Notes: a model not told the origin generated them from the letters alone. Positions 52,450 through 64,000 are shown, counted from the stretch's first letter. The stretch: DNA of 64,000 nucleotides from Luidia sarsii (GCA_949987565.1 OX465111.1:20674257-20738256), one strand, 5' to 3'. Translations and numbers: made by a program.

Positions 52450-52555
52450 CAACATGTACATGTTGTACATGTAAAGTACACGTACATGTACGTTTACTGT
52501 ACATTTGTACGTGTACATGTACATTGTACATGTACAATGTACATGTACATGTTCA
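52450..52555. repeat. ACATGTACA palindrome cluster
   Basis: Overlapping ACATGTACATGT and TGTACATGTACA words, self-complementary at many registers. The same word is scattered through the window (for example 3150, 46990, 52090, 56730). Confidence 0.8.
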
Positions 52556-52627
52556 TAGAATATAACTGATAATAACCGTACAGTGTACACATGTACATAT
52601 ATGTTCGTATTATGATGTTCTTTGTTG

Positions 52628-52638
52628 GCGCATGCGCA
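52628..52638. promoter_or_regulatory. NRF1-type site of the CARF-like promoter
   Basis: GCGCATGCGCA is an exact palindromic NRF1 binding motif, frequent in CpG-rich housekeeping promoters, 289 bp upstream of the start codon at 52927. Other CG-containing words (GATGCGACTCGCGC) follow, which supports a core promoter here. Confidence 0.5.
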
Positions 52639-52926
52639 GTGATGCGACTCGCGCAACTCGTAAAATACCAATCAAACACCACACTTAATCCAAGTTTTTG
52701 CAACAGTTGAGGACGGTGAAATCCTGGAAAAATGAACGATGAAGGTTTTGAAGACAGTGACATTTGCGAAGTTTCTGACACATCGATCATGTGGACCTCC
52801 CTGCACATGTACGGTTGAAATGCGCTGGTTGGATGGCTCATCTCACCTATGTAGCGTGGGTACGCGCTGTAACGAACATGAAATAGCCGTCGTCTACTGT
52901 TATTTGCTTCTTCACCGCTGAACAAA

Positions 52927-55900
52927 ATGGAGGGAGAGGAAGGCGATCTGGTTGCGGCTGCCATCATGGCCATGCAACAAACAGACAGCGATCCGGGCTC
53001 AGAATCCACCATCCTTCAGGTAGTGACTCAGGCAGACTGTCCAGTCGACGCTTCGGTAGAGGGTCAGATTATGGTCCAGTCGGACGGCGAAATCATCGTG
53101 CAGCAACACACTGCGTCTGCGCTGCAGAACCTTCACCAGCAGATTGAACAGCACCAACAACAGCAGCAGCAGCAACAACAGCAGCAGCAGCAACAACAGC
53201 AGCAACAGCAGACGGCTGGGTTGGATCCGATGGGGCAGCAGCCTCATGCCGAGGAGGTGGTTGTGACTGCAGCACCTCTGGATCCTGTGGCCATGGGGGT
53301 AGACATGAAGGGAGTTGGGGTGATGGCCATGCAGCCTGATCAAGACATTCAACATGAACTCACTGACAAATTCCTCCAAGTAAGTCCCAGGAATGTCTGC
53401 TCCTTACTTACTCTACAGTCTGTACATCCCTACACATCTTGTAAGTGGAACTTGGAAGGTTTGCGGTGACGCCATGTAACACTTCTCTTTCACGAAGGAG
53501 TGTGGCTCTAAAAGAGGAGCCGGTAACTCAACATTTCGAGTAGTGAGTAGTGTGTACTCTGCCCGTCGTCAGGAGACTGCTGGATTCAAACTATCATAAA
53601 TAGAGATGCGTTACATTGGTGTCACCACATTCATTCCACGTGGTACTTGCAAACCTTCAACTTCAAGTCAGATACTGTATTCCCGTTGCTCTCCAGTCTC
53701 AAGTCAGACTTGTACCGGTGATTCCAAGTCTGTGAGTCTACCTGTGAGTCTCCTGTCAGGAGATTGGTTTGATTGGGAAAGGTCTTATGCCCAGTGACGA
53801 TACAAATTATATATTTCAGTATGCAGCATCTTTCAATTTTGCCTAATCCCTAACAAGAATAGTCACCCTGGACTACAGTACATGAATGATTTTTAAGTAT
53901 ATATGCACTCGATTGCTGCCTGCCCTAGTAAGTAGTATGTTAATGAAAAAGGTGATTATTTTGTGTCTATGGATTCCCATAATGTCCTTACTTCATTGTA
54001 TACAAGGGGGATGGATTTGGGTCATAGGTCACAAAGGTGCTGGTTCAAGTCATGAGTCATTTTGCAAATATCATTTTGCAAACACTTTCCCCATTTTGGT
54101 CCTAGAAGTAGAACTAGAAGTATTTCAAAAGTAGTAATATACTAATACTGATTAATGCATCTCGTTGAGATATCTGTGGGATCATTGAGAGTTCCGTGTG
54201 TATGTTTTCCACATGCATACCGGTATTCACCTTTGTGTTACACATATGCATCTTCACCATTGTGTTACATATACGCATCTTCATCATTGTGTTACATATG
54301 CATCTTCACCATATATACATCTTCATCATTGTGTTACACATGCATCTTCACCATTGTGTTACACATGCATCTTCACCATTGTGTTACATACATCTTCACC
54401 ATTGTTTTCCACACACACGCATCTTCACCATTGTGTTACATGCATTCTTTCTTGGCAGGCAGCAGCTACAGAGGCAACGCTAGACGTTGTGCAGGAGACC
54501 TCCAAGGTGGACATAGACAGCATTGATGAGAATGTGGCCAAGCTGACAAAGAAATACCTCAGTGATGTTCAGGAGGTGAGCAGAGAGATTTCAGCAGTAA
54601 AACTGAATATAATCTGAGACAAACATTAAAAAGATTTGAAACTTTGCATGGTACAAATAGATATCGTACATGTATGTACATGGATAAAAGTTTGCAGATA
54701 GATCTATTTGGATTGTTGAAGTTGGCTTTGAATTGTACACGAGTCCATAGAAACTGCACTGTTAGCGGCTGCAGTCATTTTGAATAGGTTCAAGTGTACA
54801 GCTGTGTCAGTGTTTGCCAGACACACGTGGCCATTAGAGTGTGGATTGTAACACAATGCCATGGGCCTTTCCATAGAACCTTGCATGAAGAGGCTCTGGT
54901 CCTAGCAGCACCTTTAAAAGCAGCATCTTGGACCTTCCCACAGTCCCAATCTTTTTTCAAGGGCACGACCTTCTCAAAGACTAGTGGGCATTTGGCAAAA
55001 TATTTGTATCAATTTGAGTTACCGTAGACTTCACTCTCTGTAGGAAAACAATTCTAGTTCTTTTATGGTAAAAATGCTCAATCTTCTCTCTAGGTGGATA
55101 AGGATTACCTGCGTGGTAATGATTTCATTTGTACGTCAATCTTCTCTCTAGGTGGATAAGGATTACCTGCGTGGTAATGATTTCATTTGTACGTCAATCT
55201 TCTCTCTAGGTGGATAAGGATTACCTGCGTGGTAATGATTTCATTTGTACGTCAATCTTCTATCTAGGTGGATAAGGATTACCTGCATGGTAATGATTTC
55301 ATTTGTACGTCAATCTTCTCTCTAGGTGGATAAGGATTACCTGCGTGGTAATGATTTCATTTGTACGTCAATCTTCTCTCTAGGTGGATAAGGATTACCT
55401 GCGTGGTAATGATTTCATTTGTACATCAATCTTCTCTGCAGGTGGATAAGGATTACCTGCGTGGCTTCCATGAGGGTCCAGGTATCAATTTTGAGGAGTT
55501 CCTGAGCAAGTACTTCTGCGTGACCGGCACCTCCTTTGTTGCCGTTAGCAACCGGAGCCGGACCATGCCTTCAACAGGGCAGCAGCGGCAGTCGCGTTAC
55601 TATGGCAACTGCGAAGGTGAGTTTCAGACAAAACACTCCTGAGTAAAGCCAAACATCACACATATGCAGACCAGTGGCCAAACTACACTTGCCACAATAC
55701 ATACAGTACCAGGGCAGGAACTCCAGGTTAAAAAGGGCACGGCAATTTTTGCCTTAAAATTTCGGCAAATTAAGGGCATCACGGCAATTTCTGCAATTTT
55801 TGAAGGGCATCAAGGCAATCGCAAAAAAAATCCGGGGCATCAAGGCAATTAAACGACTTTTTATTAGTACCGATGCAAACACGCTGTAAGCACCTTAAAA

Positions 55901-58900
55901 AACTTTGAAAATAGGCGCTGAAGGCACCGAATCCTTGTTTTAGGTCTCCTACTAATATATCATCATTTCTGTGGGACCACAATGCCTAAAAAAAATATTT
56001 TCCAACATAAAAATGACGTCTACAATAGGTTTCAGTCAGCCACCAACACGCATTCTCACGGAACATGAACTATACCATTCAGATATGGCTGGGGTGCTAC
56101 TGCTATAGTAAGCGTGACGACAAAAATATCTTACAATAGATCCTCACAAAAAATCGAAATAAAAAGGATTCTAAATAGCCTACATGTTTGTAAAGATGGA
56201 TTTTTAAGCAGCTAGGTCCAACCTAAACGAGCATATTATCGGAGCTTATTATTGTATAAAGTCGCACCCCTCTCATTCCTAATAGAATAGTCCATGCTGT
56301 CAACGTATCGTGATGTGGGTTCGGCGTTCCAAAACCTTCTCATCAGTTCTCGTCCAAAAAATTTAGAATAACTACGTTCGTAGGCCTACCTGAAAAAAAG
56401 GAATAAAGTTTGCGACATTTTTGTGCTGCATCGTGAGGTAGTAGCTCGTTTTGCTGTTTAGCTTTCTCCTTTCGGGGCATGGTTACGACTTTGAAAAGGC
56501 ACCCGCGAACAAGCAAACCTTTGACAGCTCTAAGATTATACTTTCACACGCAACCCAACCACGTGCTGCATGCTGCGCAATCTATCTATCGTGCAACGCA
56601 AATCGCTCCCGACTACCGTTGGTACCCGTTGTTTGGTACAGCCAGCGATGTCCAAGATTCACTGGTACCAGCAGACTAAAAGTTTGTTGATATGAAACTG
56701 TCCCGATCGAACGCACTGGACATGCACATGTACATGTACATGTACATACATGTACTGTACATTGATCGTGTACAGTATTTGTACGTGTACATGTACACCC
56801 ATACACAGTCCGTACAGTTGTGCACAGAATGCGCAATGTTTTGCTGACAGTGCGCACGGTACAGTGAAGCTTCCGTACGGTGTGTGCTGCACACACTGCA
56901 AAGCAGTCGGAATATATTTCATGCGCGCTGTGCTAACGGCCGTGCGGCGGCCGGCAGTCGATCTGCCCAACTATCCATCGGCAAAAGAGGGCACGACGGC
57001 AATGTGCTAAAAGGGCACGGCAATTTGTTCCCGTGAAAATCCTCCAAATTTAAGGGCACTGCGGCAATTGGTGAGGGCACGACGGCAATTGCCGTCGTTG
57101 CCGTCGTGAATTTCCTGCCCTGCAGTACATACATACCACAGTTATGACAATACTCGTAGTGGGTATTGAGAACAAATTTGAAACTAATCATGTTAGAAAG
57201 CACAAGAAATATATGGGCAGGTAGAGAATTTCATATTTGGCTTGTCCTTGGGAGGTAAGATGAATATTTCCGCTTGATTTGGATATAACTACATTCTCCT
57301 CAATGCAAAATCATACAATATCTATGATGCAACATAGTGTCCACCGCTATACATATTTGAATCAACCACATGACCTCAACCAGCTTGATGGTCAACATGA
57401 CTGTAGAAGAAAGCAGGAGTTGTAGATATAATAGGATGTTTGCGTCATGGAAAATGCAATTCAATGAGGGTTTGCCCTACTGGATGCAATAAGAACCTCC
57501 CAAATGCCTGTGTTTTTCAGGATGTGCTCAGTCAATGCTCAGAGATTAGTGTTAACTGTACATCATTCTATTCTATTGTGTAGACTGTTAAAGTCATGCC
57601 TGTGTGATGTGTTGTTTGTAGGCCGCATACGATGGGAAGCCAAAGGAGGAACCCTGCCCATTGAGTTCTGTGGATTTCCATTCAAGATTGAGAGCTCAAT
57701 GTATCTGCACTGCTTGCATGGACCAAAGAGAGTGAGTATGATCAGGATACTTCGCAGTATGGGACTTGTTGACAACCATTGATATTTCCTTTCAATTGTT
57801 GTTGAAAGTAGACTTTGAAAAAGCTGCATCCACTTTGTGTGAACAGCCAGATTTACAACAATTGGTTGTTTGCATCTAAATGAAAGCGGGGATGAGGACG
57901 TGATCCCTAGAGATATACAGCAGTTAATGTTGAATGATTCTAACTAGTGTCCCCACCAAGCCAAGACTAGTTGACTATTTGAGAAGGCCGCCATCTAAGA
58001 GGTGGATAGCTCAGATGAGAAGAGCATGCTTAAACAAAACAAGAGGTCTCAGGTTCAAGTCCTGGCCCAGATAAAGTATTGTTACAAATACATTTTTCAA
58101 GACAGTGTGATCGATTTGGGAGTTTAATGTTTGTTTCTCAATCTTTTACAAATGCAGGATCTGCGAAGCAAAGAGTCCAAGCCTCCTAAAGTGAGCCGAC
58201 GTGGTCGTCCTCGCAAGATGCATAACAAGAAGCTGGAGTGCCCAGCTGCTATCCAGGTGAGGGAGATCAGCATGTACACAGATGAGGCTTACTTCGTGGA
58301 CAAGCGTGAGTTCAAGAACCTGAGCAAACTACGCTGGGAAAAGCAGCGCATCCTCAAGAAGATCCGGGAAGACGAGGGGCGTGGCAAGGAGGTGGTGACC
58401 ATGCGCCGGCTCTACATTAAGCTGCCCTACGTCCATGTCCACTCCTCACTGCACCCTGTCGGCCAGAATGCCTCGGTTGGACAGAGTATGGACAGCCGGG
58501 TTGCCCGCAAGCTCAAGCAGCTGATTGCCAGCAATGTGACCAACATCAATGAGGTCAAGCGCTGCCTGAAGCACTACGTGGATGATGTCCTCTTCAAGCA
58601 CAACCCTCTTGAGAAGAAGCCCAAACCAGGCAACCGTCGCTTCTACCCGTCACCGGCAGACTTGCAGCGTCAGGTCGCCGCTGCCCAGTCCATGACCTTT
58701 GAGACAACGGACCTCCTGGGGGAGAAGGTCAAAGAGTGGCAGGCCAAAGGCACAGCTAATATTGTGTATCGACCTCACCAGGCTGACCCAGAGCACTCCT
58801 TCCTCTTTGTGTACCAGGAGAAGTGGCAGCAAAGGCTGCTGGAGCGTTACGGCAGTGATTTAGTCATGCTAGACGCCACGTCTAGGTCTAACACTGTACT

Positions 58901-60509
58901 GACCATGTCCACGCCTATGTACACTCTCTGCATCCACACCAATGTCAATTACATCGTTGTGGCAGTTCTAGTAGTGGAGCAGGATACAGTGGCCAACCTG
59001 AAGGAGGCACTGAGGGTGGTACACTGCTGGAACCCTTGGTGGAATCCAAGCTCCTTCATGGTGGATAAGTGCAGCACAGAGATTGGTGCTGTCTGGGAAC
59101 TGCTGCCCAATGTCCGCCTGTACATCAGTGACTACCATCGTCGGCTGGCCCTGGCCAAGTGGGCTGGCCGTAAGGAGTCTGGGTTGGATGCTGAGCAGCT
59201 GAAGAGCTTGCAACTCCAGATGGACAAGATTTCCTGCGAGCAGAACCATACACTGTACAACAGTGCCAAGCGGGAGCTCCTAGCCGATAGGATGGTGACT
59301 AGCAACCCAGATCTCCAGGACTACCTGATATCAGAGTGGTTCTCCTGCCCAGAGAAATGGGCCCATGCCTACCGTGACTACGCCATAGACAACCTGATCA
59401 ATGTTAACAATGGTGAGGTGGCCATGGACCGGTTCCTACGCTACTCCACAGTCCCCAAGACTCGGGAGAAAGGGGTTGACGGTATCGTCACCTTGGTGGT
59501 AGAGTCCTACCTCCCAGACAGCATCAACCGCTATCGCAAGAAGAACAACGTCTGGAAATACAACAAGTTCCCCACAGCTGTGCAGAGTGTGCCTGAGTAC
59601 CTACGAGACAGGCCAGCCCACTTTGTCCGTGAGTGTTTGCAGAATCAAGAGGAAGCGTCGCGCTATGCTACGACCGACGTGCACCTAATGGACCCCACGC
59701 ATGGCGTCTTCAATGTGCGCTCCAAGCAGGGCTTCCACATTGCCAGCTTCCTGGGACCTAGCTGCACCTGCGGCCACTGGAAGAAGTTCCGCTTCCCTTG
59801 CAAACACTTTTTTGCTATCTTTGCCCACTTCTATGACTGGGGTTTCCACCGGCTGCCTGACCTGTATATCAACAGCGTCTTTCTGACCCGGGACATAGGT
59901 GTCCTCCAGGAACATCCAACTGACGGTTCAGGCCTGGTCCAGCCAGACTTGCAACCCCTAGAAATCCAGGTGACAATCTCAGAGGCTGTCCCAGTGCCAC
60001 AGTGCCCCACGGAGCCCATCGTAGCTTCTGCATCAGAGCCTGGATCCAGTTTCAACCCAGCTACTCCTTGCACAGCCTCGGCCCCAGTCCCCGTTAATTT
60101 GATCTCTATCCCTGAACTTGAGGAGTCGGCCCGCAGTAAGACACCTGAGGAGGGTGCCCCTAAGGAGTCTGAGAGCCAGCTGAATGACCGGCAGGCCCGC
60201 CTCCTCAGCATCTTCCGGCGTGGCATGGACTTGATCACAGACATCGGTGACCAGGAGCTTATTGCCGAGACGGATCAGGTCTTGAGCCACATGGTAACCA
60301 AGCTACAGCGACGTGTTACCCATGATCACTACATGCAGAATGCCCTGCCCTCTATCAAGAGGCTCAAGCCCAACCCAGCACCTCCTGAGGAGCCTACCCC
60401 TCCACCTCCTCCCCCACCAGCCATGCACGTAGACGCACAGACCCATCATAAGCAAGAACAGCCTCAAGACCAAGTCTCCCTAGAGAACGTGACTAATCCA
60501 TACTGGTGA
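52927..60509 (+). CDS. CARF-like: CARF-type transcription factor fused to MULE-transposase-like and SWIM domains
   Basis: Five exons: 52927-53379, 54459-54575, 55442-55616, 57622-57731, 58158-60509; phases agree, giving 1068 residues. The first ATG (CAAAATGG) follows a CpG-rich upstream region. Order: an acidic/Gln-rich N-terminus with 19 consecutive Gln (77-95, mixed CAG/CAA); then from about residue 249 to 460 a CARF/ALS2CR8-type region (SSMYLHCLHGPKR, KLECPAAIQV, RRLYIKLP, FKHNPLEKKP) with an AT-hook-like RRGRPRK near 299-305; then a MULE-transposase-like RNase H core with Asp524 (VMLDAT), Asp588 (FMVDK) and SDYHRR at 609-614; a SWIM finger CTC-x9-CKH at 821-835; and a Pro-rich C-terminus. 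SWIM fingers follow MULE cores in transposases and in host ZSWIM proteins. Likely a nuclear DNA-binding protein; transposition activity is not implied. The whole MULE-SWIM part lies in one 2.35-kb exon. I see no terminal inverted repeats around it. Confidence 0.88.
54225..54450. repeat. Short tandem repeat (CATCTTCACCATTGTGTTACA)
   Basis: About nine variable units of 21-27 bp immediately before exon 2 of the CARF-like gene; the last runs into its pyrimidine tract. Confidence 0.85.
55081..55441 (+). repeat. 58-bp x6 array duplicating the exon 3 acceptor and exon start
   Basis: Units begin at 55081, 55139, 55197, 55255, 55313 and 55371, and a seventh partial unit (55429) merges into true exon 3. 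Each has the acceptor TCTTCTCTCTAG, then GTGGATAAGGATTACCTGCG (the first 20 bases of exon 3), then TGGTAATGATTTC, which offers a possible donor. The array therefore presents six extra acceptors and six potential 22-nt micro-exons. A single micro-exon would shift the frame; three would restore it. Confidence 0.93.
55710..57122. mobile_element. 1.4-kb non-autonomous DNA transposon with CAGGGCAGGAA ends
   Basis: Perfect 11-bp terminal inverted repeats (CAGGGCAGGAA / TTCCTGCCCTG) are flanked on each side by the direct repeat CAGTAC (55704-55709 and 57123-57128), consistent with a 6-bp target-site duplication. The subterminal zones are packed with variants of GGGCACGACGGCAATT on both sides. The interior has no recognisable transposase; it includes CpG-rich sequence and an ACATGTAC run. 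It lies in intron 3 of the CARF-like gene. The superfamily is unclear: the CAGGG start recalls hAT, but hAT makes 8-bp duplications. Confidence 0.8.
57850..58085 (+). repeat. tRNA-derived SINE copy in the intron before the transposase-like exon
   Basis: Complete leader (TGTTTGCATCTAAATGAAAG, GTGATCCCTAGAGATATACAG in two overlapping parts) and tRNA-like part (GGTGGATAGCTCAGATGAGA, B-box GGTTCAAGTCC). It ends about 70 bp before exon 5. Confidence 0.85.
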
Positions 60510-61059
60510 AAACCAATACACCTTGTGGCTGACTTGGCAACTACATGTGCTGTCTGTTCACTCCCAGCTAAGCTTGACCTCGGCCTCATTAGATACTATG
60601 GCATACCCACCCCTCCTCCAGTCCACCCACAGCTGGTCTATCAGGAGTCGTTATCATCTGAATGGTGCCAACATTGGCCACATATACAGCAGTGCACAGT
60701 CCACATTGGTGTTTATGAATATGCTCCAGCTCTGAAATTGACTTCAGTTCTGGTATAAACAACAGACCTTATGCTCGGACATTGTTATGTCTCCCCATCT
60801 TAGAAGTCAAACAATAAGGAATGGCAAACACAAGGTGTGATGTACATTTCTGGTGTAGAGCATCCTATGGAAGCTATGTCTCATATATACACATAAGCTA
60901 TAGTATTAATATTGTGGCCAATCATCCCTGAATGTTTGCATTCACTGAATGGTACAGTAAGCCAGTGTTCAAATTCATAGGCTAAGGCTTCTTATTGCAC
61001 ATGGGCCTATGGAAGTTAGTGAGCAAGTGTCTATTGATTCCCCATAGACTTAAGTAAAG

Positions 61060-61235
61060 TCAGACCTGTGGTTGATTTCCCCTAACTCGTAATGTACGAC
61101 CAGTCGCAAGACAATGAGCAACGCACAGAAACCATATTGTGTATCAGAACTGGCGGTGGGTTATCCCTTGTAAGTCAAGTTACGATGCATCAATGTACGT
61201 ACAAAGGCTTTGTGAAATCAAGTCCTGAGACGATT
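61060..61235 (+). mobile_element. About 150-bp MITE, copy 2
   Basis: It starts near TGGTTGATTTCCCCTAACTC and ends near AAAGGCTTTGTGAAATCAAG, with an internal GTTACGATGCATCAATG. Reverse orientation to the copy at 26248. Confidence 0.6.
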
Positions 61236-62011
61236 AAATTGGAGGATGCCCAACCATCAAGTATGGATGTAATTTTGATGCCAGATGCAGTATCGCTTTA
61301 CACAAGCATCAAATAGAGGTCTGTGCTTTGCATATTGTATCTTGTGGTCAATGTCTTTTGTGAAAGAATTCAAATGAGTGCATAGCAACTGAGCATGTGT
61401 AAGAAGTGTAACACTCCTTATGTGGTCACTAACAATGAAGTGGCATCAACTGGAAACCATCCTTTGCTTTCAAACCACATGCATTTATGTCATTGAGTGT
61501 ATCCTAGTACTCTCCTTGAATGTTGTATAGAGGGCCAGGCATTCTATCCTAGCTGGACCATTCTCAAATTCCAGCCTTTGAGGAAGGACCTCTTAGAAAG
61601 GGCAGTTCAGGTCCGCTATCTTTTATAAGATTCTTTTATATTTCATGTCATTTTGATGATTCAACAAGCAGTGCACATTTTTTTCGTTATAAATTAAATG
61701 GTTAGATGCTTCTCTCTGGCACCCCACCCCGGCAAAGATAGAACAAAAGTTGGCTCTTCAGCATAACCACAGAAATACAACAACTTATAGGGCCTACTAG
61801 TCCAACTATTGGGCTGTGTCTAAACTAATTGGCTACGTCTTCTCTTTATACACAAGTCTATGGAAGCTGTTGACTAGCTGCAGCTGCAACCAATGCCCAT
61901 AGACTTGTGTACTATTTATAGCTGTAGCCAATCATGTGGATGAATGTGGTTTGATTGTTTCTATTTTTCTTCAACATTTTAGGATCAGATTTTAGAGAGT
62001 TTGATGTTCTG

Positions 62012-62168
62012 TGGTCGATTTCACCAATCTCATCGTAACTTTTACGATCAATCGCAAGACGCTAAGCGATGCACAGAAACCATTCATATGGACTATCACA
62101 ACTTAAAATGGGTTATCCATTGTAAGTTGAGTCACGATGCATCGTAAGGCTTTGTGAATTCCACCCCT
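62012..62168 (+). mobile_element. About 150-bp MITE, copy 3
   Basis: GGTCGATTTCACCAATCTCA at one end and AAGGCTTTGTGAATTCCACC at the other, with internal AGTCACGATGCATCGTAAGG. Closest to the copy at 26248 in reverse complement. Confidence 0.7.
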
Positions 62169-64000
62169 GATCCTAGTGGTATGTACCTTTCTCAAAGTCA
62201 TGAGTTCTTTTTTCAAAATGTTGGCATATCTTTGGTAATTTTCTCATTTACATGTAGCAGGTTCAATCAGTTTGATTCTAGCGAGACCATTCTCGGATAC
62301 CTTTGAGAAAGGCCAGAGAATATATTTCGACAGTGAAAACACTGAAATATGTTTGTGTTTTGGGAAGGGGAATTGTGTAGGGATGGAAGGGAGGATGCCT
62401 CAGAATAAGATACATGTACAAACCTCAGACAGTAATTTCTGTAGGACTTGTCTTTCGACTTTTAATATTTATGAAACAGCTCTTTTCGGGTAAAACATTG
62501 AATTACCCAAAAGGGACCAACAAGTAACAACCAAATAAAAAAAATCACAATTCATATTTATTGATTTGCACATAGCAATGTCTTGTCAACGGTAAACAAA
62601 ATAGTCCACAGAAAAGAGCACTTGTACACATTATGAATATTTATGAGAAGATTATTTACAATAAGTCCCTTGTTATTGTTTGTGTTTTTACCTCTTGGCA
62701 CGAAGTGGAAAAGAAGATGTCATAGTACCTGTAGATAATTTACTAAAATGTTCATTTTCACTTCTGTTTTATTTATAGAAATATGGCGACTTTATGTGCA
62801 CGGCAAAAATGTACTTTTTCTGTTAATATGACTTAATATAGGTTGTCAAAAACCAATTACATGTATGTACAGTGTTTTCTTCTCTCTTTTTTGAGGTTGT
62901 GGAGCAAATAGAAAAATAATAAGAATAGTTGATGTTTGGGAATATACATGAAACTGGTTTCTTTTGTCAGTCCATGAGATGATATGTGGTTCAACATTTC
63001 AAATAAAACTGGTGGACATTGAACTGATGTTAAAGGTGACAATGTTACTTTTTGCACTGCACTGAGTTATCTCTCATTCCTATCCTATCCCCAAGATCTC
63101 CTTAATTCCACTGCATGGTATTGCTGGCCAAATCCCGTAAAATGTTCCTGAGGGAAATGTCACATAAATTGCTTGACATTCAACTCACGTATGTTTGGCC
63201 CATGACTGCAATGACTTATCTCCCCCCCTCCCTCACTGACCCTGTTCAGTATTTTTTTTAAGATGACACTTTTTGCACTGCACTGTGTTATGCCGCACTG
63301 CCTCATCGCCCTTGTTAAACTCAATAACGTGGTGTTTCCTGGGGGGGAAATGAGTCCGTTTATAGTGGAAAATGGGGTTCCAATAAATTGGTGAACTTTC
63401 AACTCATATGCAGATAGTACATTAGCTTTTTCCCACTGCACAGATATCCCTCTCCAACTCTGTCCCAAGACATGACTTTCCAGCTGATTCCCTTTGAAAC
63501 TGAGGAAAATATTTCATTTCTGAGGGAAAATAAGTTCAACAATTGAAACAAAGCCTGTACATTGTTCTTAGACCTGCTTTTGAAACCCCAATGCCTGATA
63601 TTTCCAGCCCCAAATCATGCTGCATATACATGTGTTGTACTTTGAGGAAGAGTGAGTTGGTAGGGTACCCTGACTGCCCTAATATACTTCTGTCACTGGC
63701 ACTAGTGAGCACCATACCATTTATCACAGTGTGGCATCAGATGGCAGCAAGAGTTCTCACACTGCTCTCCTTTTCCATGGATGAGTTCCTAGCAAAACAC
63801 TACAGGACATTTCTCACTGCTGGAAATCCTGTCTACAAAATGCTTCTGTCACACTTAGCTTGGCAGGCATTTGTGCTGGGGGAAGTGGCCGTCATGTGAA
63901 CAGGTCTACCCTTGTTTCTCTGGAAATTTCCTGGGATCAAGTTGGAGTGTGAACACACAAGTTGGAGGCATCTGACTGCACCTGTCCGAATCAAGAAGCA

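Larger units (their letters stand above)
47946..52926. other. Divergent intergenic region, caspase to CARF-like gene
   Basis: No coding exon recognised. It should contain the caspase promoter and 5' noncoding exon (minus strand) and the promoter of the CARF-like gene (plus strand). About 51140-51850 is richer in CpG than the rest. Contents include three TTAGGG-type units (49953-49969), a copy of the AAAGGTCCAGCTAGGAT family with its inner part (about 50770-50875), a cluster of ACATGTACA palindromes (about 52085-52190 and 52450-52555), kB-type sites (51739-51758) and an NRF1-type site (52628). Confidence 0.5.
60510..64000. other. CARF-like gene 3' flank
   Basis: No further gene recognised. 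The 3' UTR begins at 60510; candidate AATAAA signals occur at about 62536 and 63001, but neither can be preferred. Two MITE copies (about 61060-61235 and 62012-62168), a single copy of the AAAGGTCC family (about 61540-61600) and a SINE leader fragment (about 61695-61745) are present. An open frame at 63543-63899 (118 codons) has no family features and is not called. Confidence 0.5.

Noticed and set aside
52999..53379. Leu-rich minus-strand frame opposite exon 1 of the CARF-like gene
   Set aside because: It is the complement of the CAG/CAA polyglutamine tract in a confidently called exon.
58131..58157. Upstream ATG giving a 792-codon intronless gene
   Set aside because: The first nine codons overlap the pyrimidine tract and acceptor (TTTTACAAATGCAG), and the preceding exon joins in phase and continues the CARF-type similarity.
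63543..63899. 118-codon open frame near the window end
   Set aside because: No recognisable family, no splice context and ordinary base composition; could be chance.

Overview
This is animal nuclear DNA. It has spliced genes on both strands with GT/AG introns, short exons in long introns, and very dense interspersed and tandem repeats. The gene set (NPDC1, an AADAC-family esterase, TFIIB, a death-effector-domain caspase and a CARF-type factor), the tRNA-derived SINEs and the abundant ACATGTAC-type palindromes suggest a marine invertebrate deuterostome such as a lancelet, echinoderm or hemichordate. The sequence alone does not settle which.

Layout. 1-3951: flank or intron with low-complexity DNA and an antisense scrap of a GFI1-like zinc-finger gene. 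3952-11950 (+): the last three coding exons of NPDC1, spread over 8 kb of satellite-filled introns. 11951-19355: 3' flank, mostly old repeats. 19442-23183 (-): a complete five-exon arylacetamide-deacetylase-like serine esterase. 23184-26586: hairpins, a large foldback element, a MITE and an AGGTCA direct-repeat array. 26587-34036 (+): general transcription factor IIB in eight recognised coding exons, with two large minisatellites that both have a 72-bp period. 34037-42289: gene-free DNA with SINEs and 97-bp and 28-bp arrays. 42290-47945 (-): a complete seven-exon DED initiator-type caspase. 47946-52926: the divergent intergenic region, with two abutting NF-kB-type sites and an NRF1-type site. 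52927-60509 (+): a five-exon gene for a 1068-residue protein joining a CARF (ALS2CR8)-type region to a domesticated MULE-transposase-like core and a SWIM zinc finger. 60510-64000: 3' flank with MITE copies.

The genes do not form a pathway. TFIIB is housekeeping; the caspase is an apoptosis/innate-immunity enzyme; the CARF/MULE/SWIM protein is probably nuclear.

Two themes stand out. First, a transposase-derived core has been joined to a host transcription-factor domain. Second, tandem duplications repeatedly involve 3' splice sites: 60 bp x3 at NPDC1, 58 bp x6 at the CARF-like gene, and a 72-bp array in TFIIB carrying an acceptor-like motif in each unit. Several tandem arrays appear to have grown out of interspersed repeat families that are also present as single copies in this window. 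All exon boundaries were read by eye from splice consensus, reading phase and protein-family similarity; no alignment program was run.
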